This document shows positions 26,999 through 35,041 of a DNA stretch of 64,000 nt, one piece after another. Each line of letters starts with the position of its first letter. Position 1 is the stretch's first letter. The position numbers and the translations under genes are program-made. Location of the stretch: assembly GCF_002261215.1 (NCBI RefSeq), contig NZ_NEVS01000001.1, positions 806,001 through 870,000 of the forward strand, given 5' to 3'. The notes under the pieces were generated by a model that saw nothing but the letters and a program-made list of their open reading frames with translations, was not told the origin of the DNA and searched no databases. The stretch comes from Bordetella genomosp. 11 (lineage in GTDB: Bacteria; Pseudomonadota; Gammaproteobacteria; Burkholderiales; Burkholderiaceae_B).

Positions 26999-28531
26999 AT
27001 GGAATCCAAAGTTAGCAGCCGCCTGAAGCAACCCCTGGCGCAGGAAGTGATCGACTACGTCTTCCTGCCACGACTGAACCGGGAGTTCTTCGCCAATTTC
27101 GAGATGTTGAATCACATCAATTTCGCGCATCTGCTGATGCTTCACGAGCAGGGCATCCTCGATGCGGATACATCGGTCCGGCTTGCCGGGGCGCTGCTCA
27201 AGATACAGGCGGACGGGCCCGATGCGGTGGCCCTGGATGCCGCGCGCGAAGAGGCTTACTTCAACTACGAGGCGCATCTGATCGGCATGGTGGGCGCGGA
27301 CACGGGCGGGCGCCTGCACACCGCCCGCAGCCGCAACGACATGGGCGCCACCATCGATCGCATCCGGGCGCGGGATTTTGCCGTGCGTATCGGCCAGGCC
27401 CTGATCGATGTCGCGCAGGCCGCATTGGCGCAGGCCGGGAAGTTCGCGCATTGCGTGATGCCGGGTTATACGCACATGCAGGCGGCCCAGCCGATCACCT
27501 ATGGGTATTACCTGTCCGCGCTGGTCGAGGCGTGGTCGCGGGATATCGACAGGCTGCTCCACGTGCTGGAAACCGCGGACGGCTCGCCCCTGGGCGCCTG
27601 CGCGCTGGCGGGGACGTCGTTCCCCATCGATCGCGACGCCACCAGCGCGATGCTGGGCTTTACCCGGCCGCTGGCCAATGCGCTGGACGGTGTCGCGTCG
27701 CGGGACTTCGCGCTGGAGCTGAGCGCGGCCCTGTCCATCATGATGATTACCTGCAGCCGGATGGTGCAGGATTTCTACATCTGGTCGACGCCCGAATTCG
27801 GCTATCTGGTGTTTCCCGACAGCGTCGCCAGCACCTCCAGCATCATGCCGCAGAAGAAAAACCCCGCCGTGCTGGAATATCTGCGCGGGAAAACGGGGCA
27901 CGTGATCGGCATGACGACGGCCGCCTTCGCGACGGTGAAGTCCACCCATTTCACGCATTCGGGGGACAGCAGCCGGGAAAGCACCCGGACCTGCTGGGAG
28001 GCCTGCGAGGAATCCCTGAAAGCACTGGCGCTGATGAAGCTGCTGGTGGAGAAAGTCGAGCCGGACCAGGCCCGCATGGCGGTTCGCGCCGCGGACGATT
28101 TTTCGACCGTCACGGACCTGGCCGACCTGCTGGTGCGCAAGGCGGGCGCCTCGTTCCGGGACGCGCATCACATTATAGGCGCGGTCGTCCGCGATGCGCT
28201 GGATCGAGGGATACCCGCCAGGGACATCACCCCGGCGATGATCCAGGCGGCCGCCGCCGCGCAGACGGGCCGGCAGATCGTCTTGCGGGACGCGGATATC
28301 GGCGACTGCCTGGATCCCGTGCGCAATGTCGCCGCGCGTCGATCGCAAGGCGGCCCCGCGCCTGAGCTGGTGCTGGGGCGCATCGACGAGCAGAAAAGCG
28401 TGCTGGACGCGAAGCGGCAAGTCATCGACGCGACGGTCCGGCGCATCGGCGACGCGCGGGCATTGCTGCAGCGGCGCATGCGCGCGCTTGTTTCTTCCGA
28501 AGCCACAGCGCCGGACTTGCAGGGCGCCTGA
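26999..28531 (+). CDS. Argininosuccinate lyase family protein (ArgH-like paralogue)
   Basis: This 510-residue protein belongs to the fumarase/aspartase superfamily, ArgH branch. It has LHTARSRNDMGATIDRI, GYTHMQAAQPIT and the catalytic loop signature SSIMPQKKNPAV at about 277-288. The family splits argininosuccinate or similar N-succinyl or N-carboxymethyl adducts by elimination. It is about 45 residues longer than ordinary ArgH, lies outside any arginine operon, and is followed by a Bug protein with a LysR divergent. That suggests a catabolic role on an imported compound rather than arginine synthesis. The start at 26999 has no clear ribosome-binding site. Confidence 0.8.
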   Translation: MESKVSSRLKQPLAQEVIDYVFLPRLNREFFANFEMLNHINFAHLLMLHEQGILDADTSVRLAGALLKIQADGPDAVALDAAREEAYFNYEAHLIGMVGADTGGRLHTARSRNDMGATIDRIRARDFAVRIGQALIDVAQAALAQAGKFAHCVMPGYTHMQAAQPITYGYYLSALVEAWSRDIDRLLHVLETADGSPLGACALAGTSFPIDRDATSAMLGFTRPLANALDGVASRDFALELSAALSIMMITCSRMVQDFYIWSTPEFGYLVFPDSVASTSSIMPQKKNPAVLEYLRGKTGHVIGMTTAAFATVKSTHFTHSGDSSRESTRTCWEACEESLKALALMKLLVEKVEPDQARMAVRAADDFSTVTDLADLLVRKAGASFRDAHHIIGAVVRDALDRGIPARDITPAMIQAAAAAQTGRQIVLRDADIGDCLDPVRNVAARRSQGGPAPELVLGRIDEQKSVLDAKRQVIDATVRRIGDARALLQRRMRALVSSEATAPDLQGA

Positions 28532-28562
28532 CTCAAACTATCGATGCAAGGGGAATCCAATC

Positions 28563-29525
28563 ATGCTGAAAGTCGTCGCCGTACTCGCCGCCGCGCTGGG
28601 GATCTGCCTGGGCGCACAGGCCCAGACCTATCCGGGCAAGCCCATTACGCTGGTCGTGCCGTTCGCGCCCGGGGGCACCGTGAACCTGATGGGACGCCTG
28701 CTCGCCACGCGCATGACGGAGGTACTGGGCCAGCCTGTCATCGTCGAAAACAAGCCCGGGGCCGGGGGCAGCATCGGGGCAAGCTTCGTGGCGAAGGCCG
28801 CGCCTGACGGCTATACGCTGTTGCTGGCCACCATGGGACAGCAATCGATCCAGCCCTTGCTCTCGAAGACGCTGCCCTACGATCCCGCGAAGGATTTCGC
28901 GCCGGTCGCCTTGTTCTCTACCGTGCCGAATGTGCTGGCCGTTTCGACCGGCACGCCTGCCCGGAATATCGCGGAGCTGGTGGCGTATGCCAAGGAAAAC
29001 CCGGACAAACTCAACATGGCATCGGCCGGCATCGGCTCGGTGAACCATCTGACCGGAGAACTGTTCATGTTCCGGTCGGGGGCCCGGTTCTCGCATGTGC
29101 CCTACCGGGGCGCGGGGCCGGCGACGGCGGACCTGTTGTCCGGACAGGTGCAAGTTCTGTTCGCCAATCTGCCCAACGTCCTGCCCTATATCAAGGCCGG
29201 GCAGGTCCGCGTGCTGGGCATCGCCAGCGACAAGCGCAGCCCGGCGATCCCCGATGTCCCGACCTTCGCAGAGGCGGGCGTGAAGCGCGCCGAGGTCGAA
29301 TCCTGGTATGGCGTCATGGCGCCCGCGGGCACCAGCCCCCAGGTGATCCGCAAGCTGCAGGACACCATCATCGGGATCGCGGGGGAAAAGGCCATGATCG
29401 CGCACCTGGCCGATCAGGGTGCCTTGCCCTTTCCCGGCACGAGCGCGGACCTGGCCAGGCTCTCGAACGAAGAAACCGCGCGCTGGACCGAGATCATCCG
29501 CGGCGCCGACATTCAGGTGAATTGA
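28563..29525 (+). CDS. Bug family (tripartite tricarboxylate transporter) substrate-binding protein
   Basis: This 320-residue periplasmic protein has a short Sec signal (VVAVLAAALGICLGAQAQ) and the Bug hallmarks YPGKPITLVVPFAPGGTVN, VIVENKPGAGGSIGASFVAK and VPYRGAGPATADLLSGQVQ. GGGG/GGGAATCC before the ATG gives a modest ribosome-binding site. It starts 32 bases after the ArgH-like gene, so the two are probably cotranscribed and the protein may deliver that enzyme's substrate. No TctAB permease is nearby; Bug proteins often work with distant permeases or as sensors. Confidence 0.9.
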   Translation: MLKVVAVLAAALGICLGAQAQTYPGKPITLVVPFAPGGTVNLMGRLLATRMTEVLGQPVIVENKPGAGGSIGASFVAKAAPDGYTLLLATMGQQSIQPLLSKTLPYDPAKDFAPVALFSTVPNVLAVSTGTPARNIAELVAYAKENPDKLNMASAGIGSVNHLTGELFMFRSGARFSHVPYRGAGPATADLLSGQVQVLFANLPNVLPYIKAGQVRVLGIASDKRSPAIPDVPTFAEAGVKRAEVESWYGVMAPAGTSPQVIRKLQDTIIGIAGEKAMIAHLADQGALPFPGTSADLARLSNEETARWTEIIRGADIQVN

Positions 29526-29565
29526 CCGCCGTACCGATGCGAGGCGCCTGCCGTCGTGACAGGAC

Positions 29566-30297
29566 CTAGTGGTCCGCCGCGTGTGCCTGCCGCGCCAGGT
29601 AGATCTCGTGCAGCGTTATCTTGCGCACCTCTGCCTGGCTGGCGGCGATATGCGCGGCCAGCAGGCGGCATGCCTCGTCCGCGCGCTGCGCCAGCACGGC
29701 GCGCAGGATGCGGCCGTGTTCCTCGTAGGTCGCGTCGACGCGCGGCCGCTTGGTGAAATCGAGGCGGCGAATGATGCGTATGCGTTCGGTGACCTCGCGA
29801 TGCACGCGAGTGATTTCCGCATTGCCCGCGGCCGTGACCAGGGTGCAGTGAAAGGCCTCGTCCCAGATGCCGACCTGGGCCATGTCGTCGCTGCGCGCCT
29901 CGGCGGGAACCAGCCAGATATCCGCCAGCCCGTCCAGCAAATGCCGGTCGATCTGGGGGGCACCCGTGCACAGCCGGCGTACCGCCTCGGATTCCAGCAC
30001 CTGGCGCAGGTCGTATAGCTGCTCGAACTGATCGAAGTCGAAAGGCAGCACCCGCCATCCGCTGCGGAAGAGCACCTCTACATAGCCCTCCTGTTGCAGG
30101 CGGAAGAGCGCCTGGCGTACCGGCGTACGCGAGACGCCCAGGCGGTCGCTGACTTCGCCTTCGGTGAAGCGATCGCCGGGGACCAGGCGGAACTCGGCGA
30201 TGTCGCGCTTGAGCAATCGATAGACGTCGTCCGCGCGCGACGTGCGGGCCGGCGGTGCTTGGGCGGAGAGATCGGAAACCGCGGTGGCCTTGGGCAT
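29566..30297 (-). CDS. GntR family transcriptional regulator, FadR/FCD subfamily
   Basis: This 243-residue regulator has a GntR winged helix (about 20-85: DDVYRLLKRDIAEFRLVPGD, then GVSRTPVRQALFRLQQEGYVEV) and a C-terminal FCD all-helical ligand domain (IWDEAFHCTLVTAAGN, EEHGRILRAVLAQ) with histidines placed for metal binding. It is the last gene of the leftward ureide operon, 6 bases after the AtzH/HpxZ-type gene, and is the obvious candidate regulator. A TTGT-GT-ACAA dyad, the usual form of FadR-type sites, is found upstream of the first gene. Confidence 0.88.
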   Translation of the reverse strand: MPKATAVSDLSAQAPPARTSRADDVYRLLKRDIAEFRLVPGDRFTEGEVSDRLGVSRTPVRQALFRLQQEGYVEVLFRSGWRVLPFDFDQFEQLYDLRQVLESEAVRRLCTGAPQIDRHLLDGLADIWLVPAEARSDDMAQVGIWDEAFHCTLVTAAGNAEITRVHREVTERIRIIRRLDFTKRPRVDATYEEHGRILRAVLAQRADEACRLLAAHIAASQAEVRKITLHEIYLARQAHAADH

Positions 30298-30303
30298 TAC
30301 CGT

Positions 30304-30678
30304 TCAGGCCATCAGGCTGACATGGGCCGCGACCACGCGCCATCCCGCGGGCGTGCGCATCCACGTCTGGCTCTGGCGGCCGACGCGGGCCGATCCGTCG
30401 CGGCGGAATTCGATATTGGCGGTGGCGAAATCGCGGCCGTAGGTGGTGATGGCCGTACGCAGGATCTCGCGTTCCAGCCCCTGCGCCGGGCGCGCCGCGC
30501 GGAAGTCGCGGATCTGCGCATAGCCGTAGAGGTTTTCCGTCGCGCCATAGCGCAGGGTATGCGGGCTGTCCCAGAACAATTCGTCCAGCACGGCGACATC
30601 GTTGGCGGTCAGCGCTTTTTCATAGCGCGCGAACTGGACCTGGACTTCGGCAAGCACGTCCGGCAGATTGATTTCCAT
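30304..30678 (-). CDS. AtzH-like / HpxZ family protein (DUF3225)
   Basis: This 124-residue NTF2-like protein matches the DUF3225 family ([41 protein letters not shown]). HpxZ members occur with oxalurate genes in enteric bacteria. AtzH of Pseudomonas ADP is reported to act on 1,3-dicarboxyurea in cyanuric acid breakdown. Here it directly follows AtzE (TGATG overlap, one shared base), which matches the atzG-atzE-atzH order. The cytoplasmic role is inferred from that order. Confidence 0.82.
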   Translation of the reverse strand: MEINLPDVLAEVQVQFARYEKALTANDVAVLDELFWDSPHTLRYGATENLYGYAQIRDFRAARPAQGLEREILRTAITTYGRDFATANIEFRRDGSARVGRQSQTWMRTPAGWRVVAAHVSLMA

Positions 30679-32102
30679 CACGGCAATAGATCCTGGGAAT
30701 TGGGGCAACGGGCGCGAGCGATACCTGCCCGTTCCAGCGCCACGGCCGCGCGCAGCGCGATGTCCTCGCGCCACGGCGCAGCGATGAGTTGTACACCGAT
30801 CGGCATTCCTTGCGCCACTTCCGGCCACACCGGGGCGACCGCCACCGGGCATCCGGCGAAGGAAATCGGCTGCGTGAGCAGGCCCATGGCGGGCCGGCAC
30901 GGATGAGCCGTACCGTTGATGTCCAGCCACTCGGTGCCGATGACCGGGGCCGGGACGGGTGTGGCCGGCGCCAGCAGCAGGTCCCAATCCTGGAACAAGG
31001 CATGCACGCGTTCCTGGTACCGCCGGCGAAAGCGGTGCGCGCGGGCCAGCCAGTCCGCCGGTTGCAGTGCGCCGGCGATGAAGCGGTCCACCGACAGCGG
31101 CTCGAAGTCGGCGGCGCGGCGTCGCAGGGTGGGCAGATGCAAGCTGCCGCCTTCGGAAGAGGTGACGATGAACGCGGCCGCGCGGCCCAGCGTGGCGTCT
31201 GGCCATTCGACCGTCCGGCTGGCGCCCAGGGCGTCGGCGACGGCGCTCACGGCGGCCCGCGCGGGTTCGGTGGCGTTGGCGTCGAAATAGCCGCCCAGGA
31301 TGCCGATGCGCAGGCCTTGCGTGCCTGGCGCAAGGCGGGGAAGCACGGGCTGCACGGCGCGCGCGTGGCAGCCGGGATCCTCCGCATCCGGATATTGAAG
31401 CGCATCGTAGACGCGCGCCAGCAGCGCGGCGGAATCGGCGAAAGGACCGAGATGATCGATGCTGTGCACGAAGGGGAAGGCGCCGCGCCTGGACAAGCGA
31501 CCGAAGGTCGGCTTCAGGCCCCAGACGCCGCACAGGGACGCCGGCACGCGTATCGAGCCATTGGTGTCCGAGCCCAGCGAAACGGGCACCTGGCCGGCCG
31601 CCACGGCCGCGCCGGATCCGCCGGAGGATCCGCCGGCGATGCGTGTCGGGTCGTGCGGGTTGCGCGTGGGGCCGTAGTGGCTGTTCTCGGTCGTGAAGCC
31701 GTAGGCGTACTCGTCCATATTCAATGCGCCCACCAATACCGCGCCGGCCGCGCGCATCCGCTGCACGAGCACCGCGTCCGCCGCCGCGGGTGCGCGGTCG
31801 CGGTTTATCTTCGATCCCGCCAGCGTGACTTCGCCCTGGATATCGAACAGATTCTTCACGGCATACGGCAAGCCGGCCAGGGGAGGCAGCGGGCGGCCCG
31901 CCGCGCGCATGGCGTCTATCGCATCGGCTTCGGCGCGTGCCCGGGCCACCGTGCGCGCCGTGAACGCATTGATGGCGCCATCGGTCGCCTCGATGCGCGA
32001 CAGGCAGGCCTGCAGCCAGTCGCGCGCGCTGTCTTCGCCGCGCGCGATGGCGTCCAGGCGCGCGCTACTGTCGGAGAATGGGGAAGAGGGGATGGCCATC
32101 AT
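30678..32102 (-). CDS. AtzE family amidohydrolase (amidase signature family)
   Basis: This 474-residue amidase has the Ser-cisSer-Lys triad segments: Lys83 in [14 protein letters not shown], the [14 protein letters not shown] loop (Ser159/160) and nucleophile Ser183 in [13 protein letters not shown]. The sequence and the small AtzG-type partner encoded just upstream place it in the AtzE/HpxY group. AtzE with AtzG hydrolyses 1-carboxybiuret; HpxY is linked to oxalurate. Its start overlaps the AtzG gene stop, so the two subunits are translationally coupled. The true substrate here is not settled. Confidence 0.86.
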   Translation of the reverse strand: MMAIPSSPFSDSSARLDAIARGEDSARDWLQACLSRIEATDGAINAFTARTVARARAEADAIDAMRAAGRPLPPLAGLPYAVKNLFDIQGEVTLAGSKINRDRAPAAADAVLVQRMRAAGAVLVGALNMDEYAYGFTTENSHYGPTRNPHDPTRIAGGSSGGSGAAVAAGQVPVSLGSDTNGSIRVPASLCGVWGLKPTFGRLSRRGAFPFVHSIDHLGPFADSAALLARVYDALQYPDAEDPGCHARAVQPVLPRLAPGTQGLRIGILGGYFDANATEPARAAVSAVADALGASRTVEWPDATLGRAAAFIVTSSEGGSLHLPTLRRRAADFEPLSVDRFIAGALQPADWLARAHRFRRRYQERVHALFQDWDLLLAPATPVPAPVIGTEWLDINGTAHPCRPAMGLLTQPISFAGCPVAVAPVWPEVAQGMPIGVQLIAAPWREDIALRAAVALERAGIARARCPNSQDLLP

Positions 32103-32305
32103 GGCAGCGTGTCCGGAAAGGGCGCCGGGCAGTAGAGGGCAGCGGGTTCGTCCTCGGGCTCCAGCGGGATATCGTCGAGCGCGCGGGCGATGTCGGCGGT
32201 CCGCGCCAGGTGGACGGCCACGCGCCGCGCCTGCGGCTCGTCCAGGGCCAGGTCCAGCAGCGCCGCGCTGGCCCGTACGTAGGCGAGGGCGATCTCTTCT
32301 TTCAT
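32099..32305 (-). CDS. AtzG-like small subunit (DUF4089)
   Basis: This 68-residue helical protein (YVRASAALLDLALDEPQARR, then TADIARALDDIPLEPEDEPA) matches the DUF4089/AtzG/HpxX family. In the Pseudomonas 1-carboxybiuret hydrolase, AtzG binds and stabilises AtzE. It overlaps the transporter ATPase gene at its start (32302-32305) and atzE at its end. The VHLARTADIA and EPAALYCPAPFP ends are the recognisable parts. Confidence 0.82.
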   Translation of the reverse strand: MKEEIALAYVRASAALLDLALDEPQARRVAVHLARTADIARALDDIPLEPEDEPAALYCPAPFPDTLP

Positions 32306-33123
32306 CGGCGCACCTCGCGCTGAAAAATCTCCAGGCTTTGCTTCTTGGCCGCGACGAAGCTGGCTTGCGACAGTGTTTCCACCGTCCGGGGGCGTGCGTC
32401 GGTGTAGTCCAGGATTTCCGCCACGCGGGTCGGGCGCTTGGTCAGGAGCAGGATCTGGTCGGCCAGGTAGACCGCTTCTTCCAGATCGTGCGACACCAGC
32501 AGCATGGTGGTACCGGTTTGCATGAAGACCTCCTGCAGTTTTTCGCGGATGAACAGCGTCATCTCGAAGTCCAGTGCGGAAAAGGGTTCGTCCAGGAACA
32601 GCACCTCGGGACGTGGCGCCAGCGCCCGCATGATGGATGCGGTCTGCTGCTGGCCGCCGGACAACTCGTACGGGTACCGCTTCAGGTCGAACTTGACGTC
32701 GAAGGAGTCGACCAGTTCTTCCATGCGCCGATCGACCTCTGCCTTGCCCTTGCCTTCGAGCAGCAGGGGATAGGCGATATTGTCGATCGTGCGCATCCAG
32801 GGGAACAAGGCTTCGCGGTAGTTCTGGAAGACATAGCCGATGCGCGTATCGCGCAGCGATTTGCCATCGAACAGGATCTCGCCCCGGTCCACGGGAATCA
32901 GGCCGGCGATCATGTTGATCAAGGTGCTCTTGCCGCAGCCGTTGGGTCCGAAGACCGATACGATTTTCCCCTTGGGGATGTCGAGGTCGAAATTTTCGTA
33001 CAGCGGCCAGCCGGCGAAATACTTGGTCAGGCCGCGGATCGTGATGTGGGTGCCGGCCGGGCCCGGGTGGAAGCGCGGCGGCGGCACATCGGCATGGGCG
33101 GGGATGTTCAGGACGGTGCTCAT
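32302..33123 (-). CDS. ABC transporter ATP-binding protein, nitrate/taurine type
   Basis: This 273-residue ATPase has Walker A FGPNGCGKST, signature ELSGGQQQTASIMRALA and Walker B VLFLDEPFSALDF, and resembles SsuB/TauB/ThiZ-type ATPases. It pairs with the permease and NMT1-like binding protein upstream. The operon suggests import of a urea-derived compound. Stop overlaps the start of the AtzG gene (ATGA). Confidence 0.9.
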   Translation of the reverse strand: MSTVLNIPAHADVPPPRFHPGPAGTHITIRGLTKYFAGWPLYENFDLDIPKGKIVSVFGPNGCGKSTLINMIAGLIPVDRGEILFDGKSLRDTRIGYVFQNYREALFPWMRTIDNIAYPLLLEGKGKAEVDRRMEELVDSFDVKFDLKRYPYELSGGQQQTASIMRALAPRPEVLFLDEPFSALDFEMTLFIREKLQEVFMQTGTTMLLVSHDLEEAVYLADQILLLTKRPTRVAEILDYTDARPRTVETLSQASFVAAKKQSLEIFQREVRR

Positions 33124-33128
33124 GGGTT

Positions 33129-33965
33129 CTACCTTCCGCTCCAGTGGACCACGCGCCGCTCCAGCATGAGGAACAGGATGTTCAGTACATAGCCCAGGGC
33201 GCCGGCGGCCAGGATGGCGGCATACATGGTTTTGACGTTCAGCACCTGCTGGGCATCGATGATGGCGTGGCCCAGGCCGTTTTCCGATCCGATGAACATT
33301 TCGGCCACGATGACGATGACCAGCGCCATGGACACCGCCGAGCGCAGCCCGACGAAACTGGGCTGCAGGCTTTCCCAGACCAGCACGTCCTTGAAGACGC
33401 GCCAGCGCGATGCGCCCATCACCCGCGCCGCCATCACGCGCTGCTTGCGCGCGTTGATGACGCCGTAGGCGCTGTTGAACACCACGATCAGGAACGCGCC
33501 GAAGGCGGCGATCGCCACCTTGTTGATATCCGAGACGCCGAAGATCAGCAGGAACAAGGGGATCAACGCGGACGAGGGCGTGGAGCGGAAGAAGTCCACC
33601 AGGAATTCCACCGTCCGATAGGCGCGCTCATTGCTTCCCAGCAGGACGCCCAGCGGCATGCCGACCACCGCGGCGATCACGAAGGCCTGCAGCGTCCGGC
33701 TGACCGTGACCAGGAAGTCCGTCAGCAGGTTGCCGCCGGCCAGCCCGGTGGCCAGCGCGACCAGCGTATCGGCGGGACTGGGCAGCAGGATGGGCTTGAT
33801 CAGGCCGGCGCGCACGACCGCGTCCCAAATGACGAACAGCAGGATCGGCCCGACAAAGGGCAGCATCCGCTCGCGCAGGGGCGTGCGCGGCACCGCGTCC
33901 GTGGACGCGGGTGCCGACCAGGCTGGCGCGCCGGCGGCGCCGGGGGAAGAGCTGGGCTTGTCCAT
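33129..33965 (-). CDS. ABC transporter permease, nitrate/taurine type
   Basis: This 278-residue protein has six hydrophobic helices and the EAA loop AARVMGASRWRVFKDVLVWESL of the SsuC/TauC/ThiX permease family (BPD_transp_1). The first 35 residues are hydrophilic and proline-rich. It forms the membrane channel of the ureide importer and lies 5 bases before the ATPase gene. Confidence 0.9.
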   Translation of the reverse strand: MDKPSSSPGAAGAPAWSAPASTDAVPRTPLRERMLPFVGPILLFVIWDAVVRAGLIKPILLPSPADTLVALATGLAGGNLLTDFLVTVSRTLQAFVIAAVVGMPLGVLLGSNERAYRTVEFLVDFFRSTPSSALIPLFLLIFGVSDINKVAIAAFGAFLIVVFNSAYGVINARKQRVMAARVMGASRWRVFKDVLVWESLQPSFVGLRSAVSMALVIVIVAEMFIGSENGLGHAIIDAQQVLNVKTMYAAILAAGALGYVLNILFLMLERRVVHWSGR

Positions 33966-33969
33966 GGGC

Positions 33970-34986
33970 TCAGGCCTTGTAGATCAGGGGCGCCACATCG
34001 ACCTTTTTCGAGAAGATGTTCTTCTCGGTGAACAGGTCATAGAACTTCTGGAAATAGGCGACGTCGCTTTGCTTGAATTCGTCGTACATCATGTAGGCGG
34101 CCAGCGGCACTTCGTTCGTCAGCGGCCCTTCGATGGCGGTGTAGCCCTTCATGTATTGCCGCGCCTCGCCGGGCTGCGTGCGCACCAGCTCCACGCCGCG
34201 CCGGTAGGCGGCGATGAACTTTTTGGCGGCGTCCGGGTGCTTCTGGATGAATTCGGTGGTCAGGCTGGCCGCGCCGCCATGCCAGGGCGCCATGGGATCG
34301 CCCAACACGTAATGGGCGACGACACCGGCTTCCAGCACGCGCGTCGTGCCATTCAGCCGGCCCACCGTACCCGTGGGTTCGAGCGTATAGCAGCCGTCCA
34401 CCTGTCCGGTCGCCACGGCCGCGACATGCTGGCCGATGGGCAGTTCGATGACAGTCGCGCCGGTGGCGCCCGCGCGTTCCAGCATGGTCTTGGCCAGCGT
34501 CACGTTCTGGATGCCAGGGCCGGAGGCGATCTTCTTGCCCTTGAAGTCGGCCGCGGTCTTGATGGGGCTGTCCTTCGCGACGAGGAATTCTTCCAGCACA
34601 TTGCGGGCATTGCTGGGATTGGTGCAGAAGATCTTGAACAGGCCCGGCTGCGCGATCTCGCCGATGGCCAGGTTGGCCGACCCGGTGCCGTTGGCGCTGC
34701 CATCGCACCGGCCCGACAGCATGGCTTCCATCACCTGCTGCGCGCCGGCGAACTTCAGTACTTCGACGTCCAGCCCGGCTTCCTTGAAATAGCCTTTATC
34801 CACGCCGGCGAAGAAGGGCAGGCCGGCGGCGACCGGCCAGAATCCGATGCGGATTTTGGGCGTCGATTGGGCGCGTACGATCGCCGGCATGGCCAGCATG
34901 CCGGCGGCAGCGGCGCCTGACTTCAGCAGTCGACGGCGGGCGCCGTCGACTGTTGCGGGAGCGGGTATGGATAGGGTGTTGCGCAT
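33970..34986 (-). CDS. ABC transporter substrate-binding protein, NMT1/SsuA-like
   Basis: This 338-residue periplasmic protein has a Tat-like signal (RRRLLKSGAAAAGMLAMPAIVRAQ) and the NMT1/THI5-like fold pattern: IRIGFWPVAAGLPFFAGVDKGYFKEAGLDVEV (quoted in part) and ADFKGKKIASGPGIQNVTL. This superfamily binds pyrimidines, sulfonates, nitrate and similar compounds. In this operon the likely ligand is a ureide, biuret-like or pyrimidine-derived compound. The start at 34986 is chosen for the signal; upstream frame overlaps atzF. Confidence 0.87.
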   Translation of the reverse strand: MRNTLSIPAPATVDGARRRLLKSGAAAAGMLAMPAIVRAQSTPKIRIGFWPVAAGLPFFAGVDKGYFKEAGLDVEVLKFAGAQQVMEAMLSGRCDGSANGTGSANLAIGEIAQPGLFKIFCTNPSNARNVLEEFLVAKDSPIKTAADFKGKKIASGPGIQNVTLAKTMLERAGATGATVIELPIGQHVAAVATGQVDGCYTLEPTGTVGRLNGTTRVLEAGVVAHYVLGDPMAPWHGGAASLTTEFIQKHPDAAKKFIAAYRRGVELVRTQPGEARQYMKGYTAIEGPLTNEVPLAAYMMYDEFKQSDVAYFQKFYDLFTEKNIFSKKVDVAPLIYKA

Positions 34987-35041
34987 GATGGAGTTCCCCT
35001 GGGTCGGTTTGTGGTGGTGCAATGTCGATCGATAAGCGGGC

